Of a stretch of DNA of 63,892 nt, positions 43,432-50,909 are shown one piece after another. Numbering within the stretch: the stretch's first letter is position 1; the number at the start of each line of letters is the position of its first letter. The notes below the pieces were generated by a model. That model had not been told where the DNA came from. It worked only from the letters and a program-made list of their open reading frames with translations, and ran no database searches. Position numbers and translations under genes: made by a program. Location of the stretch: positions 1 through 63,892 of the forward strand of contig JADLFM010000239.1 of NCBI GenBank assembly GCA_020845495.1, written 5' to 3'. Source of the stretch: Chloroflexota bacterium (GTDB lineage: Bacteria; Chloroflexota; UBA6077; JACCZL01).

Positions 43432-44592
43432 GTGAGCCCCGCCGCGAGACTCAGCGGCAAGGTCGCCATCGTCGGAGTGGATGAGTCGGATCGGATCGGG
43501 GTCGTTCCGGACCGGAGCACCATCTCGCTTCATGCCGAGGCCGCGCGCAACGCCCTCCGCGACGCCGGCCTGACCCTCGCCGACGTGGATGGACTGTTCA
43601 CGGCCGGCGCTCGCCCGACCGAGGTCGGCGAGTACCTGGGAATCGAGCCCCGCATCTTCGATGGGACCGACGTCGGCGGGTCGTCGTTCGTGATTCACGT
43701 CGGGCATGCGGCCGCGGCCATCGCGGCCGGGCTGTGCGACGTCGCCCTCATCACCCACGGGCAGAGCGGGCGCTCCAAGATCGGGCTGCCGCCCCGTCCG
43801 GCACACCCCCAGTACATCTCCGGCCAGTTCGAGGATCCGTTCGGGCTACCCGCGCCGGTCGGATCGTACGCCCTTGCCTGCTCGCGGCACATGTACGAGT
43901 ACGGCACCACGAAGGAGCAGTTGGCTGAGATCGCGGTGGCGACGCGCAAGTGGGCCGCGCTCAACCCCAAGGCGATGTTCCGGGAGCCGATCACCGTCGA
44001 CGACGTGCTCAACTCGCGCATGATCTGCTGGCCGTTCAACCTGCTCGACTGCTGTCTGGTGACGGATGCCGGCGGGGCGGTCGTGCTCACCAGCGCCGAG
44101 CGCGCCGCCGACTGCCGCTCTCACCCGGTCCGGGTGCTCGGGTTCGCCGAAGCGTTCGACCATCACATGATCTCCCAGATGCCGGATCTGACGAGCGGCC
44201 CGGCGAAGCTGTCCGGGCCGCGCGCCATGGAGATGGCCGGCGTGCATCACGCCGACATCGACGTGGCCGAGGTTTATGACTCGTTCACCTACACGGTGCT
44301 GGTCACGCTCGAAGATCTGGGCTTCTGCAAGAAGGGGGAGGGCGGCCAGTTCGTCAGCGGACAGCGGACGGCGCCCGGTGGCAGTTTCCCGCTCAACACC
44401 TCGGGCGGCGGGCTGTCGTACACCCATCCTGGCATGTTCGGGATCTTCACCGTGATCGAGGGGGTTCGTCAGCTTCGCCACGATTACGCTGGCCAGGGCC
44501 AACGACAGGTGCCGGACGCCAGGATCGCGCTGGTCCACGGGACCGGGCTGGTAATCTCCGCGACGGGGACGCTGATCCTCGGCCGCGACTGA
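43432..44592 (+). CDS. Thiolase-like protein (SCP2/Ltp2 type) lacking catalytic cysteines
   Basis: A thiolase-fold protein of 386 residues. Where thiolases carry the nucleophilic Cys-x-Ser/Thr-Gly, this one has TDVGGSSFVIHVGHAAAAIA with Ser84-Ser85. The second active-site cysteine is also absent (ALVHGTGLVISATGT), while the HPG loop is kept in GGGLSYTHPGMFG. Such cysteine-less thiolases, for example Ltp2, act with DUF35 proteins as retro-aldolases in steroid side-chain breakdown, and a DUF35 gene follows directly. Start GTG 43432 lies 8 nt after GGGAGGAG; GTG 43426 overlapping the SDR stop is the alternative. Confidence 0.85.
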   Translation: MSPAARLSGKVAIVGVDESDRIGVVPDRSTISLHAEAARNALRDAGLTLADVDGLFTAGARPTEVGEYLGIEPRIFDGTDVGGSSFVIHVGHAAAAIAAGLCDVALITHGQSGRSKIGLPPRPAHPQYISGQFEDPFGLPAPVGSYALACSRHMYEYGTTKEQLAEIAVATRKWAALNPKAMFREPITVDDVLNSRMICWPFNLLDCCLVTDAGGAVVLTSAERAADCRSHPVRVLGFAEAFDHHMISQMPDLTSGPAKLSGPRAMEMAGVHHADIDVAEVYDSFTYTVLVTLEDLGFCKKGEGGQFVSGQRTAPGGSFPLNTSGGGLSYTHPGMFGIFTVIEGVRQLRHDYAGQGQRQVPDARIALVHGTGLVISATGTLILGRD

Positions 44593-44644
44593 CCTGGGAA
44601 CTGACCGACGCGCGCTCGTTCCCGAGCACGACGAGAGGAGTGTG

Positions 44645-45061
44645 ATGGCCGCCTACGATCTGCCGCTGCCCCAGCCGGACCCGATCACCCAGCCGTTCTG
44701 GGACAGTCTGAAAGCGCACGCGATCCAGGTTCAGCGCTCGAAGCACACGGGGAAGTACGTCTTCTACCCCCGGCTCACCGCCCCTGGCGACCTCGAAGAT
44801 GAGCTCGAGTGGCAGGAGGTGTCTGGGCGCGGCGTCGTTCACGCCTTCGCGATCCCCCACATCCACGCCAACCCGGCCTTTCGCGCCCGTGCGCCGTATA
44901 TTGTGGCGCTCGTCGAGCTCGACGAGGGCGTGCGGATGCTGACGAACCTGGTGGACGTGGAGCCGACGCCTGAGGCGGTCAAGATCGGGATGCCGGTCGA
45001 GATCGTTTACGACGACGTGACCGACGCGATCACCCTCCCGAAATTCCGGCCCCGCCAGTGA
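44645..45061 (+). CDS. DUF35-family OB-fold acyl-CoA-associated protein
   Basis: A 138-residue DUF35 protein, a family that partners thiolases and hydratases. The N-terminal helix region (FWDSLKAHAIQVQRSKHTGK) leads to an OB-fold (VVHAFAIPHIHANPAF, then APYIVALVELDEGVRMLTNL). The zinc-ribbon cysteines usual between them are missing: the equivalent stretch RSKHTGKYVFYPR contains none. GAGAGGAG precedes the start; GTG 44642 is an alternative. Its 3' end overlaps the convergent amidohydrolase gene by 32 bp. Probably forms a complex with the thiolase-like protein encoded just upstream. Confidence 0.85.
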   Translation: MAAYDLPLPQPDPITQPFWDSLKAHAIQVQRSKHTGKYVFYPRLTAPGDLEDELEWQEVSGRGVVHAFAIPHIHANPAFRARAPYIVALVELDEGVRMLTNLVDVEPTPEAVKIGMPVEIVYDDVTDAITLPKFRPRQ

Positions 45062-46469
45062 CCTCGACCGTCGTCTCCGGCCGGTAGAGGCCAGCGCGGC
45101 GGAGGTCGATGACGTGAGCGGCCAGACCGGCGCGGCGGACCGCCCGTTCGCCGCGCGCGGTTGTCACGACCGTGCCACCTGAGCCCACGATGATGCCGTC
45201 GACGCAGATCGGGCGGCCGGCCGCCAGCGTGGCCTTCACGCGCCGGGCCGTTGGGTCGACGGGCACGGTGTCAGCATCCGCGCCCACTCCCAGGTGACCC
45301 TTGCGCGTCAGCCCGAGCATCCAGGCGGGCGCGAGGCTCGCCTTGCGGACGAAGTCGGCAGGCGACAGGCCGCCGAGCGCGACGATGGCCAGTCCGTACT
45401 CCACGGTCACGTTACGAGGGATACCGCCGCCGTCGGTCGAGAGCGCGTCGACCACGAAGCGGCCGTCGGGGTGGCGGGCAGTCGCCAGGATGAACTGGCT
45501 GGTGGCGTCGTTGACCGGGAACGAGATCGAGGCGTCGGTGCCGAGCTCGCGCCACAGTTCGAGGGCTGCCTCGCCCTGAAGAAGCACATTCTCGTCGCCA
45601 CGCACGTCGTTCACCAGGCAGTAGCCGTCGCGAATCGCCCCTTCCATGCCGTCTTCGGACAGATCGTAGCCGCCCATCTTCAGACAGTTGCGGGCCGTGC
45701 CGCTCGCCACGCGGCCGCCAACGCAGCGGCCGGACGTGCCGTTGATCCGCGCGAGATAGGACTCGGAGCGTAGCTTTGGCCAGCGGGTCAGGATCTCCAG
45801 CGCCTCCTGTGCCTCCTCGATGGCGTCGAGGATCATGCCCCGACAGTACGAGTTGACGTGCGCCACGTGGAGCGGTCCGCCGTCTGCCAGCACGGCCGCC
45901 TGACGCAGTCCCTCCAGATCGCTGCCGGCCGTCGTCGTACCCACGTGGAAGGCGGCGTAGGCGGTCCGCTCGCGGGCGACCCGGAAGATCGCGGCCGTTG
46001 CATCCGGAGTGAACGGGTAGTGGCCGCCGAGCACCTTGACGCCGATGGCGCCGCCGTCCAACGCTCGGTCGACGACGCTCGCGATGGCGCTTTCCGAAGG
46101 CGTCTCGCCCAGATCGTCGGCGTCAGGCCGGATCGAGTCGAGCGAGGCGATGGTCAGACCGGCACCCGCCGCCTTGATGCCGTCTAGCACGTCGTCGATC
46201 CGGCCGGAGAGGTTGAGGGCGGTCGTCACGCCGGCTCGGGCCATCATCCGGTGGCCGGGCCAGTACGGCGAGCCGACGTGGGTGTGACTGTCGACGAGGC
46301 CGGGAAGCACGAGCAGGCCAGCCGCGTCGACAACCTCGGCGCCCTTCGGTACGCCGAGGTCCGGCCCGACCGCCGCGACGCGGCCGTCCTCGAACAGCAG
46401 ATCGGCGATGCCGTCCTGGCCGTTGAGCGGGTCGACGAGCCGCCCGCTCCGTACGAGCACTTGTGCCAC
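45030..46469 (-). CDS. Amidohydrolase-superfamily enzyme, dihydroorotase/D-aminoacylase-like
   Basis: A 479-residue cyclic amidohydrolase. After an N-terminal beta-sandwich half (LVRSGRLVDPLNGQDGIADL), the metal motif GLVDSHTHVG starts the barrel. GAIGVKVLGGHYPFTP offers a lysine suited to carboxylation, FHVGTTTAGS and HVAHVNSYCRG give further metal ligands, and DALSTDGGGIPRN the catalytic Asp. Adenine deaminases, dihydroorotases and N-acyl-D-amino acid deacylases share this plan; the substrate is unknown. GTG 46469 has GGAGGA upstream. The open frame extends far upstream, but that part is antisense to the dehydrogenase gene and is not coding. Confidence 0.82.
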   Translation of the reverse strand: MAQVLVRSGRLVDPLNGQDGIADLLFEDGRVAAVGPDLGVPKGAEVVDAAGLLVLPGLVDSHTHVGSPYWPGHRMMARAGVTTALNLSGRIDDVLDGIKAAGAGLTIASLDSIRPDADDLGETPSESAIASVVDRALDGGAIGVKVLGGHYPFTPDATAAIFRVARERTAYAAFHVGTTTAGSDLEGLRQAAVLADGGPLHVAHVNSYCRGMILDAIEEAQEALEILTRWPKLRSESYLARINGTSGRCVGGRVASGTARNCLKMGGYDLSEDGMEGAIRDGYCLVNDVRGDENVLLQGEAALELWRELGTDASISFPVNDATSQFILATARHPDGRFVVDALSTDGGGIPRNVTVEYGLAIVALGGLSPADFVRKASLAPAWMLGLTRKGHLGVGADADTVPVDPTARRVKATLAAGRPICVDGIIVGSGGTVVTTARGERAVRRAGLAAHVIDLRRAGLYRPETTVEVTGGAGISGG

Positions 46470-46498
46470 GAGTCCTCCAGCGCTGGCGCCCGGCCGCG

Positions 46499-46533
46499 CG
46501 GAGAAGGATAGCGCGGGCCACCCGCTGCCCCAA
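46499..46533 (-). promoter_or_regulatory. Candidate promoter of the amidohydrolase gene, containing a 20-bp shared box
   Basis: On the minus strand TTGGGG (46533-46528) and TATCCT (46510-46505) are 17 nt apart. The 20-bp sequence at 46518-46499, GCCCGCGCTATCCTTCTCCG, is identical to one at 50059-50078 upstream of the GNAT gene. The remaining part of the 267-nt divergent gap up to 46736 shows nothing recognisable. Confidence 0.5.
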
Positions 46534-46736
46534 GCCGGCTTTACGGCGCGGATGGAGGAGGATACTGGCTCGCCTTGACGTAGGGTGGCCGCCGGGCCTA
46601 CTGTCGACGGTCGACGGGTACGCGCCATCCTCGGAGAGCGAACACACGTACGAGGGCTCCGGGGTGGGGTGCGCGGACCTGGACCAGGGTCGGCCGGGGG
46701 CGCCGACAGAATGCAGTGATTGCATGGAGGAGATCG

Positions 46737-47843
46737 ATGGCTGAGCCGGTTCGCGTAGCGGCCGTGGTGCCGTGGGACAAGTGCGTCGACTTCGCGGCGC
46801 GCGCCTATGAAGCGTGCGGCCTGCCGCCCGATCAGGCGCGCGATGCCGCCGTCTCGATCGTCGACGCCGACGGCCATGGCACGACGACCCACGGCCTGAA
46901 GAATCTGAAGCAGTACATCGTTGCCCTGAAGGAGGGCCGCACAAATCCGAGGCCAAACATCCGGCAGGTCAGCGGCGGCAAGGCGGTGGCGGTCCTTTCG
47001 GGTGACAACGCTCAAGGCCACGTGGCCGCGTTCGCCGGGATGCGCAAGGCGATCGAACTGGCGAAGGAGTACGGCACCGGCACCGTAATGGTGCGGGACA
47101 GCAATCACTACGGCCACTCGGCGTTCTGGGCGATGCAGCCGATCCGTCACAACATGGTCGGCTTCTCCTTCACCAACGCCCTGTCGACGATGGCGGCCTG
47201 GGGCGGCAAGGAAGCGCTGGTCGGCAACAACCCGCCGTCGTGGGCTGTGCCGTCGCGCGTCGCCGACGAGAGCAACCCGCTGCCCATCGGAGATCTGGAC
47301 CCGGTCTTCCTCGATATGGCCCTGAGCGTCGTCGCTGGCAACCGGCTCGACATTTATGCACGGCGCGGCGAGCCGATCCCGCTGGGGTGGGCGCTTGACA
47401 GTGACGGCAACCCGACCACCGACGCCCGAGCACGCGCGAACGGCGGGACGTTCGCGCCGATCGCCGACTACAAGGGCTCCGGCCTCGCGGTCATGCTGTC
47501 GCTGATCTGCTCGTTCCTCTCTGGCGGCCTCTTCGACGACCAGCGCTGGTCCGACGAGGCCAAGACGGTCGCGATGTCCGGCACGTGCTCGCACTGGTTC
47601 CAGGCGTTCGACGTCAAGCAGTTCACCGACCTCGAGGCGTTCACCCGGAACGTACGCGAGACCCGCGAGCGGATCCGAGCCACGCCGCCGAAGGCGGGAG
47701 TTGCGCAGGTGTTCGCGCCGGGCGACATCGAGAACGACAAGGCCCGCCGCTTCCACAAGGAGGGCATTCCACTCGAACAGTTCACGCTCGACGATCTTGC
47801 CTGGGTTGCAGAGCACGTCGGCGTCCAGTACGACCTCGTCTGA
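46737..47843 (+). CDS. Ldh2/MDH2-type NAD(P)-dependent dehydrogenase, copy 1
   Basis: A 368-residue member of the malate/L-lactate dehydrogenase family 2, which includes L-sulfolactate, ureidoglycolate and delta-1-piperideine-2-carboxylate oxidoreductases. ADGHGTTTHGLKNLKQYI is the N-terminal family block, MVRDSNHYGHSAFWAM carries the conserved catalytic His, and GGTFAPIADYKGSGLAVML lies in the C-terminal half. GGAGGAG 6 nt before ATG 46737 sets the start. A close paralogue is encoded 412 nt downstream, indicating duplication. The 2-hydroxyacid or imino-acid substrate cannot be assigned. Confidence 0.88.
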   Translation: MAEPVRVAAVVPWDKCVDFAARAYEACGLPPDQARDAAVSIVDADGHGTTTHGLKNLKQYIVALKEGRTNPRPNIRQVSGGKAVAVLSGDNAQGHVAAFAGMRKAIELAKEYGTGTVMVRDSNHYGHSAFWAMQPIRHNMVGFSFTNALSTMAAWGGKEALVGNNPPSWAVPSRVADESNPLPIGDLDPVFLDMALSVVAGNRLDIYARRGEPIPLGWALDSDGNPTTDARARANGGTFAPIADYKGSGLAVMLSLICSFLSGGLFDDQRWSDEAKTVAMSGTCSHWFQAFDVKQFTDLEAFTRNVRETRERIRATPPKAGVAQVFAPGDIENDKARRFHKEGIPLEQFTLDDLAWVAEHVGVQYDLV

Positions 47844-48255
47844 TTCACATGGCCGGTTGCGTACCCGCACCGCCATAGCCTTGCTACGCCGTTCGACCAC
47901 GGCCGCGAGCACGAGTGCTGACAGCCGCGCGCTGCTGGCGCCGAGTACGCGGCCGTGGCCGTGGTCGGAAAACTGGCGAGTGTGACCCGGAGGTCTCGCT
48001 GCCCGCATGAGCGCCGAGACCACCGGCAGGCGGCGGGGCGGGCGAACGCGAGGCTCATGAGCGGCCAGCGATGGCGGCGCAGATGGACGATCTTGGTGAG
48101 GGTGAGAGGCACGATGAGGTCCGCGCCGACCAGGTGCGAGGAACGCCAGGGTAGGGACGTTCCGAGGCTACAAGGTCGCCAGGCGACGGTGTGGACGACG
48201 GCCTGAGAGACGACGACCCGGGAGACGACGACCTGGAACGGGTAGGGGGCGAACG
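47844..48255. other. 412-nt gap between the two dehydrogenase paralogues, with an inverted repeat
   Basis: No gene is credible. CGACCACGGCCGCG (47894-47907) faces the stretch at 47948-47967 (CGCGGCCGTGGCCGTGGTCG), so the left arm can pair in two registers of 11 bp. The loop is about 40 nt, which makes it a weak terminator candidate. Nothing else stands out before the ribosome binding region at about 48240. Confidence 0.4.
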
Positions 48256-49359
48256 ATGGCTGAGCCAGTACGAGCCGCGGCCGTGATGCCGTGGGAGAAG
48301 TGCGTCAACTTCGCGGCGCGCGCCTACGAAGCGTGCGGGATGCCGGCCGGCCAGGCGCACGACGCTGCCGAGGCGCTCGTCGATGCCGATGGTCATGGCA
48401 CGACGACCCACGGGCTGAAGAACCTCCGAAACTACATCACGATGCTGCGCGACGGGCGTGCCAACCCGAGACCGAGTATTCGACAGATCGGGGGCGGCGG
48501 GGCGACGGCGGTCCTGTCAGCTGACCGGGGCCTCGGCCACGTCGGCGCCTATGCTGGGATGCGCAAGGCCATCGAGTTGGCCAGGGAGTACGGCGTCGGG
48601 ACGACCATCGTTCGCGACAGCAACCACTACGGCCACTCTGGCTTTTGGGCGATGCTGCCGGTGCGGCACAACATGATCGGCTTCGCGCTGACGAACGCGA
48701 ATGCGTCGATTGCGGCCTGGGGCGGCAAGGAGCCGATCGTGGGGAACAACCCCCCGTCCTGGGCGGTGCCGACGAAGGCCGTGGACCCGAGCACGGTGCT
48801 GCCGTCCGGCGAGTACGATCCCGCGTTCCTCGACATGGCACTGAGCGTCGTCGCCGGCAATCGCCTCGACATTTATCGGCGGCGCGGTGAGCCGATCCCG
48901 CTGGGGTGGGCGCTCGACGCGGACGGCAACCCGACCACCGACGCTCGGGCACGCGCGAACGGCGGGACGTTCGCACCAATTGCCGACTACAAAGGCTCTG
49001 GCCTCGCCATCATGCTCTCGCTCATTGCCACGTTCCTCGGTAGCGGTCCGTTCGACGATCGGCGTTGGGACGACGCCTATAACCGTCCGCAAGCCGGCAC
49101 GACCGGCCACTGGTTCCAGGCGTTCGATGTCGCCCAGTTCACGGACCTAGAGCAGTTCGCCCGTAACGTGCGGGAGACGCGCGACCGAATTCGGGCTACT
49201 CCGCCTAAGGCCGGTGTCGAGCAGGTATTCGCGCCGGGCGATCTCGAGAACGAGAAGGCCCGTCGCTATCATGTCGAGGGCATCCCGCTCGAGCAGTTCA
49301 CCCTCGACGACCTGGCCTGGGTCGCCGAGCACGTCGGCGTCCAGTACGACCTGGTGTAG
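48256..49359 (+). CDS. Ldh2/MDH2-type NAD(P)-dependent dehydrogenase, copy 2
   Basis: A 367-residue paralogue of the preceding dehydrogenase, very similar along its whole length. ADGHGTTTHGLKNLRNYI, VRDSNHYGHSGFWAM and GGTFAPIADYKGSGLAIML are conserved. Differences cluster around residues 150-190 (NANASIAAWGGKEPIVGNNP and the following loop) and in the segment around 265-290, which may change substrate choice. The ribosome binding site GGGTAGGGGG precedes ATG 48256. Tandem duplication followed by divergence is the simplest explanation. Confidence 0.88.
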   Translation: MAEPVRAAAVMPWEKCVNFAARAYEACGMPAGQAHDAAEALVDADGHGTTTHGLKNLRNYITMLRDGRANPRPSIRQIGGGGATAVLSADRGLGHVGAYAGMRKAIELAREYGVGTTIVRDSNHYGHSGFWAMLPVRHNMIGFALTNANASIAAWGGKEPIVGNNPPSWAVPTKAVDPSTVLPSGEYDPAFLDMALSVVAGNRLDIYRRRGEPIPLGWALDADGNPTTDARARANGGTFAPIADYKGSGLAIMLSLIATFLGSGPFDDRRWDDAYNRPQAGTTGHWFQAFDVAQFTDLEQFARNVRETRDRIRATPPKAGVEQVFAPGDLENEKARRYHVEGIPLEQFTLDDLAWVAEHVGVQYDLV

Positions 49360-49580
49360 TCCAACGAGGGATAGGGGCCACGAGTATCCACACGGTGCGT
49401 GGTGCTTCCAGCGTGGGCCGGAACGGGCATTCGAAGTGCGCGACGACTGGTCGGGATGGTCGGGCGGTGCGCCGCACTTTCAGGATGGGCTGGCACGAGC
49501 ATTGCCCTCAGGACTCTCTGTAGAGCGGTGGTCTGCATCAGGCGGACCGAATCGACCGAGTCTCAGAGGGGGTTTCTCGC

Positions 49581-49844
49581 ATGGGCTTCATCGCCTGGCT
49601 CATCATCGGATTGATTGCTGGCTGGCTCGTCGGTATGGCGATGGGTGGCCACGGCCTTGGCATCCTCGGCAACATCATCATCGGTATCGTCGGTGCGGTG
49701 ATCGGCGGCCTCATCGGCGGGACGCTCTTCGGATGGCACGTGACTGGCTTCAACATTGGCAGTATCGTGCTGGCCGTCGTCGGCGCAGTGCTGTTCCCGC
49801 TCATGCTCCGCGCAGTCCCGGGTACCCAGCCCGTCGAGCAGTAA
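49581..49844 (+). CDS. GlsB/YeaQ/YmgE-family stress-response membrane protein
   Basis: An 87-residue protein with three glycine-rich membrane helices: FIAWLIIGLIAGWLVGMAMG, then GILGNIIIGIVGAVIGGLIG, then SIVLAVVGAVLFPLML. This is the typical pattern of the transglycosylase-associated/GlsB family, often induced by envelope or general stress. AGAGGGGG lies upstream of ATG 49581. It appears monocistronic, with a good terminator 64 nt after its stop. The 221-nt gap before it shows no clear promoter. Confidence 0.9.
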   Translation: MGFIAWLIIGLIAGWLVGMAMGGHGLGILGNIIIGIVGAVIGGLIGGTLFGWHVTGFNIGSIVLAVVGAVLFPLMLRAVPGTQPVEQ

Positions 49845-49907
49845 CGCTCGCTCGGTCGATTTCGAGGAGCGGGCGGCTCATGGCCTGACCTCCGTTCCTG
49901 GCCGCGG

Positions 49908-49940
49908 CCCTGGCTCGCCCTCCGAGCCAGGGTGCTTTGT
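49908..49940 (+). terminator. Intrinsic terminator of the GlsB-like gene
   Basis: CCCTGGCTC (49908-49916) and GAGCCAGGG (49924-49932) form a perfect 9-bp stem with the loop GCCCTCC. The T-rich tail TGCTTTGTTG follows. Confidence 0.75.
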
Positions 49941-50058
49941 TGTCGTCAGTGCAGTCGTCAGCGTACGGCCGTACGGCCAACGAACCAGGCACACGCCACA
50001 CTGCCTACCAATACGGGGCTGCGGCCCCGCGCGGAGAATCGGGATCCCTCGCTACGTC

Positions 50059-50078
50059 GCCCGCGCTATCCTTCTCCG
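50059..50078 (+). promoter_or_regulatory. 20-bp promoter-like box upstream of the GNAT gene
   Basis: GCCCGCGCTATCCTTCTCCG contains a TATCCT -10 candidate at 50067-50072 and is identical to the box upstream of the amidohydrolase gene at 46518-46499 on the other strand. Both genes also share a GCGCTGGAGGA ribosome-binding region. A matching -35 is not obvious here. Confidence 0.45.
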
Positions 50079-50134
50079 ACTGCGTCGCGTCGTGCGTCGA
50101 GGCCGGGTGGGCCTGCGTTGGCGCTGGAGGAACC

Positions 50135-50671
50135 ATGCGTGCTGAGCCTGGGTCTGGCCTCCCGTGCGCCTCCGTGACGATTCGACCAGTTCGGGCAGAT
50201 GACGCCGAGGCGCTGAACGAGATCCGCCGCCAGCCAGGCGTGGCCGACGGCACGCTAGCACTGCCATCCGAGCGGTTGGGGTCGACACTCAGTCGTCTGG
50301 AGCGACTGAGCCCCGATGATCACGTCTTCGTGGCGGTCCTGGACGGTCGGGTTGTCGGGATCGCGGGCCTGCACGTGGGGGCGGGAAAGTACCGCTACAG
50401 CGGCTCGATTGGGATGATGGTGCACGAGCAGTATCAGGGACGCGGCGTCGGGCGGCGCTTGTTGGAAACCCTCCTCGATCTCGCCGACAATTACCTGGGG
50501 TTGGCACGTGTCGATCTGGACGTCTTCACAGATAACGAGCGCGCTATCCGGCTGTACGAGCGGCTTGGCTTCGAGCGTGAAGGCGTCAAGCGACGGCTCG
50601 CGTTCCGCCGGGGCCGCCTTACGGACGTCGCCGTCATGGCTCGGCTCCGCGCCGATACAGATCTGGCGTGA
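50135..50671 (+). CDS. GNAT-family N-acetyltransferase
   Basis: A 178-residue acetyltransferase. VTIRPVRADDAEALNEIRRQ starts the fold, the acetyl-CoA pyrophosphate loop is HEQYQGRGVGRRLLETLLDL, and TDNERAIRLYERLGFEREGV is the classical C-terminal motif of RimJ/RimL-like enzymes. The target amine is unknown. The start ATG 50135 has GGAGGAA upstream; the longer frame reaches back into non-coding DNA. It shares a promoter-like box with the amidohydrolase gene at 46469. Confidence 0.85.
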   Translation: MRAEPGSGLPCASVTIRPVRADDAEALNEIRRQPGVADGTLALPSERLGSTLSRLERLSPDDHVFVAVLDGRVVGIAGLHVGAGKYRYSGSIGMMVHEQYQGRGVGRRLLETLLDLADNYLGLARVDLDVFTDNERAIRLYERLGFEREGVKRRLAFRRGRLTDVAVMARLRADTDLA

Positions 50672-50869
50672 AGGGGCAGTCACTCGGCCAGGGTCGTTGA
50701 CGGCTGGACGGGATGCTCTGGCCCCACACACATGGCGCTCCTGGCCACTCGTTCTCACGTGCAGCGTGCCCCGGCCGGCGATGGAAGCAGTCTGCCCCGC
50801 GCTCTCGCACCTGGTGGCCTGACGCTCCTGACTGCCTCGATGGCTGGCTCGGATGTGCCGGGCGTCCTG

Positions 50870-50875
50870 TATAGT
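50870..50875 (+). promoter_or_regulatory. Candidate -10 box before the KpsC-like gene
   Basis: TATAGT lies 35 nt before the GTG at 50910. Transcription from it would begin near 50882, which argues against the upstream ATG at 50853. No -35 match is evident. Confidence 0.35.
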
Positions 50876-50909
50876 CCGAGCGCGAACCATGAGGGGAGGC
50901 GGGGACTCG

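Noticed and set aside
46470..48023. Upstream part of a 997-codon minus-strand open frame that includes the amidohydrolase
   Set aside because: The region is antisense to a well-supported dehydrogenase gene, its composition is Arg/Val/Asp-rich shadow type, and the amidohydrolase has its own GTG with GGAGGA.
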